Below, one piece after another: positions 13,401 through 24,700 of a stretch of 64,000 nucleotides of DNA. Each line of letters starts with the position of its first letter. Position 1 is the first letter of the stretch. The notes beneath the pieces were generated by a model. The model was not told the origin of the DNA and ran no database searches. It was given only the letters and a program-made list of their open reading frames with translations. The translations under genes and the position numbers were made by a program. Source of the stretch: Rotaria macrura (taxonomy: Eukaryota; Rotifera; Eurotatoria; Philodinida; Philodinidae); NCBI GenBank assembly GCA_900239685.1, contig OENT01000082.1:62001-126000 (forward strand), given 5' to 3'.

Positions 13401-14045
13401 CTTGTATTAGAGTATATTGCTTTTGAAATATCAGAATGTAAAAATTCATCAAAGTATAGTAAAAACTAGAGGCTTGATTGGATTTTGAACAATGAAAAAA
13501 CATTTCCTGTACCTTTTGTTTACCATCAGCTATGTATTTCGTATATATTTTTATAGGAGTTCAAAGAACAATTATTCGAATGTCGTATTCGTTATTTGTC
13601 ATTTCTTGGTGTTGGACAAGATCCAAGGTAGATTTCTTTTATGTTGCTTTGTGTGATTGAGTTTGAATTATTAAAAATCTTTTAGCTTTTGTGGAATAAT
13701 CATACACTGTGCAGATAATTCATTCAAATGTCATGTATTTCATTGTTTACCATCATGTATTCAATTGTGTAAAAATATCGAAGCTGCATGCAAAGTAAAA
13801 ATAATCTGTTCTTCGGCTATTGTTTGAATATTCAAAGATATTTTAGTTGCGTTATCAAAAATGTATTGATGCACATCCACAAGCAGCTAGACAAATTGAA
13901 ACAACAAAAGTTCGTTATTAATGAAATTTCTATTCAATATGTTTGATAGTTATTGTATTAAATTTCTGTTATATTTTAGAGTTATGGTGCTCAAATAAAA
14001 AGTTTGGTTGAATCTTTTTGGTTTGGAAACAAACAATCTGCTTAA
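10470..14045 (+). CDS. APBB: FE65/APBB family adaptor (WW + two PTB domains)
   Basis: Twelve exons: 10470-10492, 10561-10637, 10697-10738, 10798-10967, 11718-12013, 12079-12273, 12334-12383, 12447-12646, 13557-13627, 13686-13794, 13847-13909, 13980-14045; 453 aa. An N-terminal WW-like domain (LPTGWERI...GVYYWHKRTGTV) is split between exons 3 and 4. PTB1 contains FHVRSLGWTTIEEEDL, IRVWGVGRENSRDFAYVAKD and YKCHVFRCD, close to vertebrate FE65. PTB2 contains YLGCVYVEKPGGMD, ECRIRYLSFLGVGQD and ACKLRYQKCIDAHPQ. FE65 proteins bind APP-family cytoplasmic tails through PTB2 and act in transcription and actin regulation (family knowledge). Odd point: the second signature Trp of the WW domain is replaced by Arg. 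The first exon is small, and extra upstream exons are possible, so the N-terminus is uncertain. Long introns: 10968-11717 and 12647-13556. Confidence 0.9.
12647..13556 (+). other. FE65 intron, 910 bp
   Basis: Splits PTB2 between the helix/strand block ending ISHNT and the strand block ECRIRYLSFLG. No coding sequence or RNA gene recognised inside it. Confidence 0.6.
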
Positions 14046-14266
14046 ATAATTAGATTTTTCTATTTAATATTTATACTCAATATCAGATCCTTGATTTTGT
14101 TTTTTATTCTTTTGCTGTGTGATTTTTCTTTTTGTTTTTGGTTAGAATTATGAAACTTTTGTTTTCGGCATTAAAATCATTTATACGAATACTATAATAT
14201 ATAAATACTATAGCCTAATTTCATGATCAATTTTTCAGAAATAACGAAAAATTGATTCGATAAATT

Positions 14267-17200
14267 ATGAGTGAATCAATGATGAATGTGGAAAGTACAG
14301 GTAGATAAACTGATGAATAGAAATAGTTGATTTTTTTTGTTGAATTTGGATTTCAATTTTATTTAGTCATTGATGGAAGTTTTTGTCAACCACTTGAAAG
14401 TACTCGTTTAACACGAACATCAAATGTAAGAGAATAGAAAGATATTTTCTGTTTTATTTTCAACTATTATTTTAGTGGTCACCAAATGATACAACAGTGC
14501 GTTCTTCAAGAAATATACCGTGTGTTACAAAATGTACGAATAGTAATATTCTTTTATTGAATTGTAAATCTTTTAATGCCTAGTAAAAATATAAACTATG
14601 ACAACAGGAGATTGAAATAGATATATCTTGAATTATCGATAATCGTTACTTGTGTAGATAGTTTTCTAATATTTGAAAGCTGTCATCGATGATAGGAGAG
14701 TTACTGAAAAGGATTAACGAAGTTTGATGTGCATGATCTTACTTTGTCCATGAATTTAAATCAGAATTTCTCATTAAACAATAAAGAATTGTTGTACGAA
14801 AAACATCAGCCTGGTGGATAATTTTGAAATAAGATCTACTGTACACATTTATCCTTTGCTGTCTAATAGTAGTATTCTAATCAGTTATATGTATATCTTG
14901 TAAAATGTGAACTTGAGAAAAGCAATTATGCATATATTTCGTTCAAAATATTAACTTTAGCTTTGTATTCAAACATCGTATAGATCACGTAGAATAAAAC
15001 AAACATGAATCGTCTAGTTTCTCAAGAACGATGAATTTGAATTTCATTGATTGATGAAAGAACATTAACACGGTATTGTGTATAAGTATGGTTTTATTTT
15101 TATTTTTAGCTGAACAACAACTATATAAATTATATGCTCAAGCATTAGCTGATTCAGAAGTAACACAAGATTGGTGTAGTTGGGTGGAAATGATGACAAT
15201 TAACTGTCAAAAATGTTGTTCTGAAGCTGAAATTTCTCATCCGATTGCTTTCCGTACTGGTCGACAACCGTAAAGAACATTCACAATTTAATAAATAGTT
15301 TTGTCTTTGTTCGCATATGAATATTTATATATTGCAGGCAATTATCTCGCAATATTCGTATGTTACAAATTGAACGTGATAGTTGGCTTCTATGGAATCG
15401 AGCACGTGATACATTAAACGATACTCGACATGATCTTCCCGAAGTGGTAAATAGTAAATATATTTCTTTTATTTTGTTGTACACGAACTTGAAACAGTGT
15501 TGGAGTATGTGTCTCCTTCATGTCAGAAACTGTCTTTGCTACTGATAATCCATTATAAATCTGTTCGAAGTACTTCCTTATGGCTTAAATGAAAAATTGA
15601 ATGAAGCGATGTACTGTAAAAGTTGTATCGCAAAATGATTAGTGATGATAGTTGTGTTGTGGTTTGTTCGACGTTTTAATTCTCCAAATTGTGAACGACG
15701 AGCTCGTTGTTAACGTATGAATTTTTATGTTATTCAGATCCCTGGTAGTAGTGATCGATTGATTGTTGAACATCATCTCTTAAACAATTCTCAATTACGT
15801 ATGGCGAAAGCCGTGCAAGGATGGTTGCAAACAATAAAACTTGATGAACGTTATCAAACAGATCTTAAAATGGCTATGACAAAAATAGAACCAAAAAGAA
15901 TTTATTGGTTGGTTAATTATTTTTCCAATATAATGATTTATTTTTATTTTTACTTTTACTTTATTTAGGGAGAAGACATGTCATTTTCTTAAATCATCCT
16001 ATAATGCCAATCTTCCTAATCCATTCATAACATGTTTGGTAAAGATTATGCAATGAATCATACTTGTATCGAATAATTTTCATAGGATTTCGATGCTACC
16101 CATAAACAAAAACGACGTCTATGTGATACAGATGAACAAGAAGAAAATGATTTACTACACATTGTTTTTAGTTTACTACGTGTTGGAGAATATTCTAAAG
16201 TAAGTAAATGAATTTATCTGAAGTTTAAAACGAAAAGAAACAAAATATGACTTATTGATATTTTCTAATTCAAGGCTAAAAATATATGCAAATCAACTGG
16301 TTATCATTGGTTAGCCGCGTTATTATCTGCTAATGAATTATATCATGATGAAAATTATTATTGTTCAGAAGCAAATGATATTGTCTATCCGGTTGAAGGA
16401 AATCAAAAACGTATTCAATGGATTGAAAGCATGTTTGAATTGTCTATGGATGTAAGTTAATAAATAGCTGAATATAAAAAATAGATCTTAACGAAAGATT
16501 AAATACAATGCACAAATTTCAAGTTTTATACTAAATAGAACAAGCATTCGAGCATGATTATACTAGTCAATATAATACGTAAATATTAATCAATAATATC
16601 CTTTGTGAATATGAAAAAATAAAACATTGAAACTTTATTGTTTTCATGAATGTCATTGGGGAACAAGTTTAGTTTCCTGATTCATGTTTAATATTAGTTT
16701 TATTTAACATGCATATAAATGTCTCTCTTCGAAGAAATTTCCTCTGATTTCGAGTCAGTGCATGTATGAAGTACATCTTATATCACTAGTAGGAAAAACG
16801 AATTAAAACATATTGCTGAAGCGTTCACTAAAATTCTAAAAGTGAAAGTAAATAAGCTGCATTTATGAGACGTATGAATTGAAAGATAATTCGTACTTTT
16901 TCTATACTATAGAAGAAAGTGATTGTAAGAATTTACCCTTGTCTAAATTAGATTTAATAACTTTAATTGAGTTGTTGCTATCTTGCCAATCGCATCTCGA
17001 ATTTCATGTTCAAATATATCTCACTGTAAATATCGATAAAAATCAGCGATGGAATCGGTCCGATTTCAGTCTTTTTTCCTCTCGATTAGAGTTAGAGATT
17101 CTTTTCGTTCGGTTGGGCATAAATAACTATGAACCAATCTCATCTCTCATAGAAATTGAACTATATCTTAATTCATTTCATTTATCGAATGACTTTGAGA

Positions 17201-19866
17201 AAATCGAAATAATGAATCTTTTTTTATGAATCCTTGTGTCTTTAAACTTGATTTCGCCTCTATTATTGATTAAATCACTTTTTTTCAATTTAAATTAGAC
17301 GCGATTAAAACTATATGAACGAGCAATCTATGGTCTTCTATGTGGTCGTATCGAAGCTTTACTACCAGTCTGTAAGACATATGCTGATTATCTTTGGGCA
17401 TATACATCATGTTATATTGAACAGGAAATTCATTATATTCTTGTGTATGCTAACGAATAAAATATTCAAATTCTTTCTTTCTTCAAGTATAAAGTGCTCA
17501 ATTTAGATGTGCTCATCAAAATGAATTAACTGATATAGAAAAACAGCGTGTACTATCTGATAATAACATTGGATATCATCAATTAAAAATGCCATCGATA
17601 TTTGATGAAATTCTTGCTGGTTGCCCAACACATATACGTGATGAAGCGTTATCACCATTTAATCTAATACAAAAATATTTGATACTTGCTGATTATGATC
17701 ATTTATTTCATAGTATACTATCATTTTTACATACAAATAATGAATTAACTGGTAGTTTACTACGTTTTTCGACACATATTTGTTTATTTTTATTCGAACA
17801 AAATCATTCAGAAAAATTTAATCAAAACAATTTTATTGAAATTTTAATGACATATGTTCATCATCTTATTGAACTTGAATTTAAAGATCTTGTTTGTTAT
17901 TACATATCAAAATTACCATCAGATAATCAATGTAAGATTAAATTGAGATTTACAAAAAAGAAAAGAATAGTAACACATCTATTCGTCTTGTGTTTGTTTT
18001 TAGCAACAATAATGGCAAAATTTATAGATACATTATCGAATCGACAAGACAAAGAATATTATTTAAAACAAGGTTTTACATATAAAATTGATATTGATGC
18101 ATCATTACTAATACTTGCTGCTAATCAACGACGAGAACAAACATTTGATAGAGAAACTAACAACGATATTATATCAACGAATTCGAAAACTCTCAATGAA
18201 GTATTTTCATATTGAAAGAAAAATAATTTCTTGAATTTTTTATCCATTCATTCGATTGCTTCTAGAATGATCATAAACAGTTAGAAGCATTAAAATTACT
18301 AACAACATTTTTATCAACACAAACGTTAGATGCACTTCGTTTTTCTAATCAAATATGTCGATATTTTCTTAATGATGCGAAATATGAAGGAATTCGACTC
18401 GCCTTATCTTACTTTCCACACGATATTGATACTCATACTGTAAGTTTAGATTATATAAGAATCAGTTCTAAATTGAATCTTTCGATGATTTCAGATTGAA
18501 CCCAATAATGAGCAACAATCAATAGATGATTTACGAGAATTCAAAGCATTTGGAGCTTACATTGTAAGAATATTTCTTTTTTCGCTGTTTTACTCAGTCA
18601 ACCATCTGTTTCATTCTGACTCATTTCAGGCATTACCGATATCCAGATGGTCGCATTTGAGATTCAGTTGAGTTGAAAAAGAAAAGAAAAACTCGTCTAA
18701 CAATGCTTGATTTTTTTTCATACATCGGGAAAATTAGAAATCCTCAATGCTAGTAGGACCAGAACCAGCTCTTTCTTATTTCCGATTTTTCCAATAGATA
18801 CAGCTCTAAAACATTTTTATATAATATGGTTTCTGTCATTCACTCAATTCGTTGTCTCTGAAGATAAGATAAAATGAAAATTTGATCTATGAATATTAGT
18901 TAGTACATCGATCATATGATATTGTTTAAGTGCTCACGCATAAAAGAGAAATTTATGATTGCTTAAAATTTCAAAAGATTGACAGCAAGTCTAGAAACTC
19001 CGAGCTCTCCAACCGTTATTCAATTGAAGTTTTGGTTTTTAGTCGTGTTATCATCATAATCTTTCACAAGGTATGAAATAGTTGTGATGGACCCTGCGTA
19101 TACTAGAATCAAGTTAGAATGAGCTGTCTATTTTAGAATATGAATGATTCAATTCGTTGCGTTAAATTCTTTTAGAATCGACTACGAGATTATATGATAG
19201 ATATCTGACGGACAGTTACGTCTTACATTCATCTTTTAAAACCATGAGTTTTGTGTTCCTATTCTAGGCAGCACTCGAAGCTATTCAACATTGGTCTAAA
19301 TTGCACCAGAAACAACAAGACAATACATCCTCAACAACATGTAATGATCAAGCTTATTTACCTATCGTAATCAAAGCTTGCTATGACGTATTTGATTATC
19401 CACAAGGTTGGCTAGTTGATACTACGGTACTTACCAAATTTGCTTTTGTCAGTCTCGCTCTATTTAAATTAATTTTTTATTTCCACAGAATATTCATCAA
19501 ACATTAAAAGATAATGAAAATCGTCAAATTGAAATGACAGTCTTACGTCAAAAATATATTCCAATGTTAGCATGTAATTTGTTTCGTTTATTTGATTTGA
19601 TTCGACAAGAACAAGAAACATTTCGTTTGATTGTATTTCTATCTGATAGTCGGAAACAACAACTTTATACTGTAAGTTTAACAATAGTAATGAACAAAAA
19701 CGAGTTCCTTTTCTCCATTAATTTATCTAATTTTACTCAATTTTAGTTATTTTCCAAAGAAGCTCTTGATTCAGTACTTTCGCTAACCGAACGTGCAGCT
19801 GAACGATGCCTTGATCGACAACAACAACAGTCGACTGACGATACAGCAGTTAATTATTTTCTATGA
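14267..19866 (+). CDS. NUP107: Nucleoporin NUP107
   Basis: Seventeen exons: 14267-14300, 14367-14425, 14476-14533, 15110-15269, 15338-15446, 15738-15907, 15969-16038, 16086-16199, 16275-16451, 17299-17444, 17495-17931, 18004-18200, 18266-18439, 18495-18563, 19268-19426, 19489-19671, 19747-19866; 811 aa (vertebrate proteins about 925). Diagnostic blocks are YERAIYGLLCGRIEALLPVC, DYLWAYTSCYIEQEI, PFNLIQKYLILADYD and LLRFSTHICLFL, which align with the Nup84/Nup107 alpha-helical solenoid. The product is a scaffold subunit of the Y-complex at both faces of the nuclear pore, binding NUP133 through its C-terminal half in other animals. The intron at 17932-18003 is 72 bp with no stop in frame, so a naive ORF reads through it. 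N-terminal exons are supported only by splice sites and phase. It starts 221 bp after FE65 on the same strand. Confidence 0.9.
16452..17298 (+). other. NUP107 intron, 847 bp
   Basis: Contains a stop-free stretch at 16879-17229 on the sense strand that is not homologous to NUP107 and interrupts the match if included; treated as non-coding. Confidence 0.55.
18564..19267 (+). other. NUP107 intron, 704 bp
   Basis: Separates exons ending FKAFGAYI and starting AALEAIQHW, which are contiguous in the family pattern. Nothing else recognised. Confidence 0.55.
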
Positions 19867-21769
19867 ATGATCAGCTGATACATGTCAGATATGAAATAAA
19901 ATTTTTGTGATGTGTTGCTATCTATATTTGTCTAAGAAATTAGTCCAATTTTTTTTCATGTTTCATAAATATCATTGCAATTGTGAAAAAAAGTAAACTA
20001 AACAAACGAAACGCAATACTCTATCGTAATTAAATGGATGAACTTCAAAACTTTCTATCAGACCAAAATAAATGAAAAACTTAGTTTTCTACATTCTGAA
20101 AATATGGAGCCATAGGTCTTAAGTATGTTAATGGAAAACATATTCTACTATCAAAAATGATGGCATTATCTCCATACAATGTAACGAAAATGAACTAACA
20201 GATTCTTTGCCTGTGATGAAAATGTTAATATGGAGATGAGTGTATATATTCTCCTCAATTAAATACACGTTTTTCATCCATACTCATGTGACCACAGCCG
20301 TGTTTTATCATTTTTTAAACGCGTTTACAAAATGTGTTTTTAGTAGTGCTCGCACTTGAATTGGATTCCGGTGAGATGTTTATAAGAGGAAAATATTGAA
20401 ACCATCTAGTTCAACCGAAGTAATCTCCTTTGTATTGATGCTTATTATGAAATTCGTGCCTGACTGATGGCTGTAATAATGGTGGACAATCAGTGGTTCA
20501 TAATATACTACGTACTTTTATCACTTAACGAAATGCCAAGTTTCTCCATTTTCATCTCATCTAGATTCATCATGAACGTCTACTCTCTTAATAGACAGAG
20601 CTTCTTTTCTGAAAACCTGCCACTTTTTTTCAACTGTTAGAATTAGATCAAGACAAAACTCGACATATATGAATATTAGAGAAGAATACCTCGACACAGA
20701 AAATAGGCAAAGCCAAACAGGGTTCCTAACCATAGTGATTGGAAAAATCCACTCGTCTTGCATGATGTTATTGATTGAACAATTAATTACATATTTTTCC
20801 TTTACAATTTTTTTATATCTCCAAATTAAAGTAAATAGTTACGCAATTTACATGCCATGCTCAATCTATACAACGGATTTCAGCACGAATATGACAATAT
20901 ATTGCAAAACTCATGGATAAGTTTCAATTACTTTCCAACATAGTTGCACAGAAACCAAATGATTGTGCATCTCCTTAATGTATATATATATACCTAACGT
21001 TCAAACGAAATAGTAACACCATATTGATGTCAAACATCATAATTAGTACAATATATACAAATATTCGTATGATTTTATTAAATCAAAATGATACATGCCT
21101 ACTGTTTTGAATTTATCGAATGCTTATGCGTGTACTCATTCATCTAGTTCTTTATTCGGTTAATCATCATCGGACGACTCGCTTTCATTAAAAATGAAAG
21201 TCTCTGAGAACGATACACTAGTTGCATTCAGCTATAATCTGTTTTCAATAACTATAAATGCGTCGTCAAAAATTCAATTTGACTTTCATACATCATACTT
21301 TGACATAAGTAACCGTTAGAAAAAGTTAACTAATACTTATTGAACGTAAACACAAAATATTTTGCCTTCGTTTACTGTTAAATACTACTTTCAAGTAAGC
21401 AAGTAAAAAAACCTTCAATCATGAACACTGCTGAATATCCCGTTTATCGAATTCCAATATCTGTTTTGCTTCCCGTATTCAGTTCCATTCATTCTATCAA
21501 TTGTCTCTATATTCATGCTGAATGAGCAACAAAAAAATGTTCGATTTATATTTTTAATTGAAATCATTCAATTAAATTCTATCATGACTTTGTTTCCCGT
21601 TTTTGTTTGTATGTTTTATTTTCTTTTTTCTTCTTTTTAAATCAACTGTCACATACTGACAATAAAATTTAAACAAGAATAAACGATTGACAAGCACGAT
21701 GTTTTTGTGAACAAAAACATAAAATTACTGATCTTATTCACTATTGTTAATATGTCAATGTTTGATCGT
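19867..21769. other. Tail-to-tail intergenic space NUP107/RPL5
   Basis: 1.9 kb between the stops of two convergent genes. AT-rich; no coding or RNA feature recognised. A short (TA)n run lies at about 20982-20992. Confidence 0.6.
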
Positions 21770-24700
21770 TTATTCATTATCGCCACCTTGTATCGTTTTA
21801 AGAAAAGCTGTTTTACGTTGTTGGACACGATTCTTACGGGATGATCGGGCAAGTTTAACTTTGTTCCAACTGAAATTGATAAATATACAATCAGACTCTC
21901 GAAAAAAAAATTCTATCTAATTTATGAAATTACCGTTTCGGTTTAGGTGCATCAGCTTTCTTCTCTTTCTTGGGTGATGGTGATGGATCAGCACGAATAG
22001 CAGCATGTGCAGCTTTATATAATGCTTCGAACTAAAACAGAAAAGGAAGTCGATTTCAATCATCTGATATACACAAGTGAAAAAAATCCTACCGAAGATG
22101 GTTCAATACCAGCTTTAACAAAACGTGAAAATTGTTTTCCATAAAGATCTGGATTTTCTTCTTGGAGTCTTGTCATATAGTTTGCAACATGTAAACCGAA
22201 GATATGTTGTCGGTGAACATTAGCATCGAATTTTTTACCTTCCCTACTGAAGCCTGGAAATCGTCGTGTACTACGAAAGAAATTGAAAAGAGTTGGCTTG
22301 TGCAGTTTATACGTGGATTAAGTAGAAAAAAAAAGTGTGCATCAGAAATACGTAATCGTCATATCCAAATCAGAAGAGATGACAGAAAAAGAGAAAAATA
22401 TTCATCACATGCACTTAGTATTAAATAGATACCGAAAAATATGGTACAAAATCAGCAAGGGGCGAAATGTCCATTAAAGTGGAACTCTACATTATCGTTG
22501 TTCCGATGAACTTACATCTCATCAGCTTTTGTACCATTTTATGAATATTAACCAGTGAAAAACAAGGGGTCTTTTTGATTCATCTTACTCATCACCAATA
22601 AGCAAAACAAGCTTCCGCACTGAACTAACACATAAATATTTCACCCGACATCTTATTCATACAAATCTACACGATACTATTTGCGTAATAGAGACAAAGG
22701 CACCCAACCAAGTACTAAGCCAATCACGTTTAATCGATAAACAATATAGGCAATAAATGCAAAATCAGCAAGGGGCGAAATGTCCATTAAAGTGGAACTC
22801 TACATGGTTGTTGTTCCGATGAACTTACATCTCATCATTTTCTGCATTGTTCACATTTTTTAAAATCTTTTATTTGTGCAAAATCAGCAAGGGGCGAAAT
22901 GTCCATTAAAGTGGAACTCTACATGGTTGTTGTTCCGATGAACTTACATCTCATCATTTTCTGCATTGTTCACATTTTTTAAAATCTTTTATTTGTGCAA
23001 AATCAGCAAGGGGCGAAATGTCCATTAAAGTGGAACTCTACATCGTTTTCATTCCGATGAACTTACATCTCATCAAATTTTGCAACAAATATGTTTTTTC
23101 TAGAACAGAGCTTAAGTTACTTAATTGTAAGACNNNNNNNNNNNNNNNNNNNNNNNNNNNNNNNNNNNNNNNNNNNTCGTTGTTCCGATGAACTTACATC
23201 TCATCATTTTCTGCATTGTTCACATTTTTTAAAATCTTTTATTTGTGCAAAATCAGCAAGGGGCGAAATGTCCATTAAAGTGGAACTCTACATCGTTTTC
23301 ATTCCGATGAACTTACATCTCATCAAATTTTGCAACAAATATGTTTTTTCTAGAACAGAGCTTAAGTTACTTAATTGTAAGACCTTCGCGATGAATATTT
23401 CGAAATTTTCTGTTAGGACGAATACTCCTCCCTATTCTAGCGACATCTAGACTGAATCAAAGTTTAAATGTAAATGTTTGTAACTAAAATCATAGGTTTA
23501 ATGAAACATATAAGAACTGACGACAGCCTACGTTCTAACATAGTATGTTCAATCTTTTTAAACAAATGCAAGATCAGCAAGGGGCGAAATGTCCATTAAA
23601 GTGGAACTCTACATGGTTGTTGTTCCGATGAACTTAGATCTCATCATTTTCTGCATTGTTCACATTTTTTACAAATCTTTTATTTGTGCAAAATTAGCAA
23701 GGGGCGAAATGTCCATTAAAGTGGAACTCTACATTGTCGTTGTTCCGATGAACTTACATCTCATCAGGTTTTGCACAAATTCATTCTAAACATTGAGTTC
23801 TATTTTTCCTGAATTCGTTGAAATGCTATAACAATCGAAATATGATGACTAGTTTTCTCTCACTGAAAGACTAGTATCGATCGATGAATGGTATCAAGGA
23901 TGATGCTATATATGCAACAAATGTAAAATCAGCAAGGGGCGAAATGTCCATTAAAGTGGAACTCTACATTATCGTTGTTCCGATGAACTTACATCTCATC
24001 AGCTTTTACATTGTTGATATTATGGTCATAGTCAATAGTTAATTAATTAGCAAAAAATCGTCTGCTTCTTAAACGGAAATCTTCATTGTTCTATCAAGAG
24101 TTTAACAGATCTAAGCTTAAATAACTTTATATTTGTCTTGTCTTATTCTGAATTTACCTGTGTGGAATATCAAGACCACCATCAACAGCGCCTTTCAGTG
24201 CACCAAATACTTTAGCACCTGTAGTTGTTCGTGCTAGACCAACATCAAGGTAGCATCGAAATGGACGTTTTTGACCTTCAACTGGTTCATTTTCGAATTC
24301 ACCACCTGTTATATCAGTTGTTCCTTTGTATACATCATCAAGTTTATGTTTTTGTAATGTACGTCGAGCCAAAAGTAAACCGGTGCAATATGCAGCTGCA
24401 TAATTTGTTAAACCAAGTTTAACACCATATCGTGGTAATTCATGGGCATAAGCGGATGATACAACATAATCACCTTCGATACGTGCATAAGCAATCTGAA
24501 TAAATCAATAAATCAATAAAAATTTGTTTAAAAGATATTTTCATACTTGACAGATAATATCTTTATTTGTAACTCGAACGATTAGTCGATATTTCGGTGT
24601 ATTGTACTTATTTTTATCTTGATGTATAAGTGCATGACGTGCATAAAAATCAGTTTTACCCTCTGAAATTTTAACGATATAAAGAAAGATGTAAGAAAAA

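Larger units (their letters stand above)
22271..24157 (-). other. RPL5 intron 4, host of the snoRNA-like array
   Basis: Phase-2 intron joining IPH-S to TRRFPGF. It carries nine copies of one unit. Copies 2-4 are spaced exactly 119 bp apart (D boxes at 22765, 22884 and 23003), and copies 7-8 are 120 bp apart. Outside the array, 24017-24157 and 23384-23560 are unremarkable AT-rich DNA. Confidence 0.85.

Noticed and set aside
16879-17229. 116-codon open stretch inside a NUP107 intron
   Set aside because: Begins with a non-ATG codon, has no resemblance to NUP107, and the flanking exons join in phase across it.
18640-18680. Possible extra NUP107 exon after the TTTCAG near 18625
   Set aside because: It soon hits stops in the needed frame, and the flanking exons already join in phase with the family pattern.
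22441-22537. Hammerhead ribozyme reading of the RPL5-intron unit (CUGAUGA followed by a GAUG/CAUC hairpin on the minus strand)
   Set aside because: The catalytic GAAA would be GGAAC, the C before UGAUGA is absent in most copies, and stem I does not pair next to the core. The snoRNA layout explains the boxes and both arms better.
23589-23789. Repeat-encoded peptide (MSIKVELY...VVPMNLHL) on the + strand of the array
   Set aside because: The 119-bp period breaks the frame between most copies, the reading is antisense to the host gene, and the arms covary as RNA. The hydrophobic pattern is a by-product of the conserved body.
22441-24016. Array as a cluster of palindrome-targeting transposons
   Set aside because: Ends are not fixed and arms vary in matched pairs; all copies lie in one orientation and one intron, with C and D boxes placed correctly against the arms.
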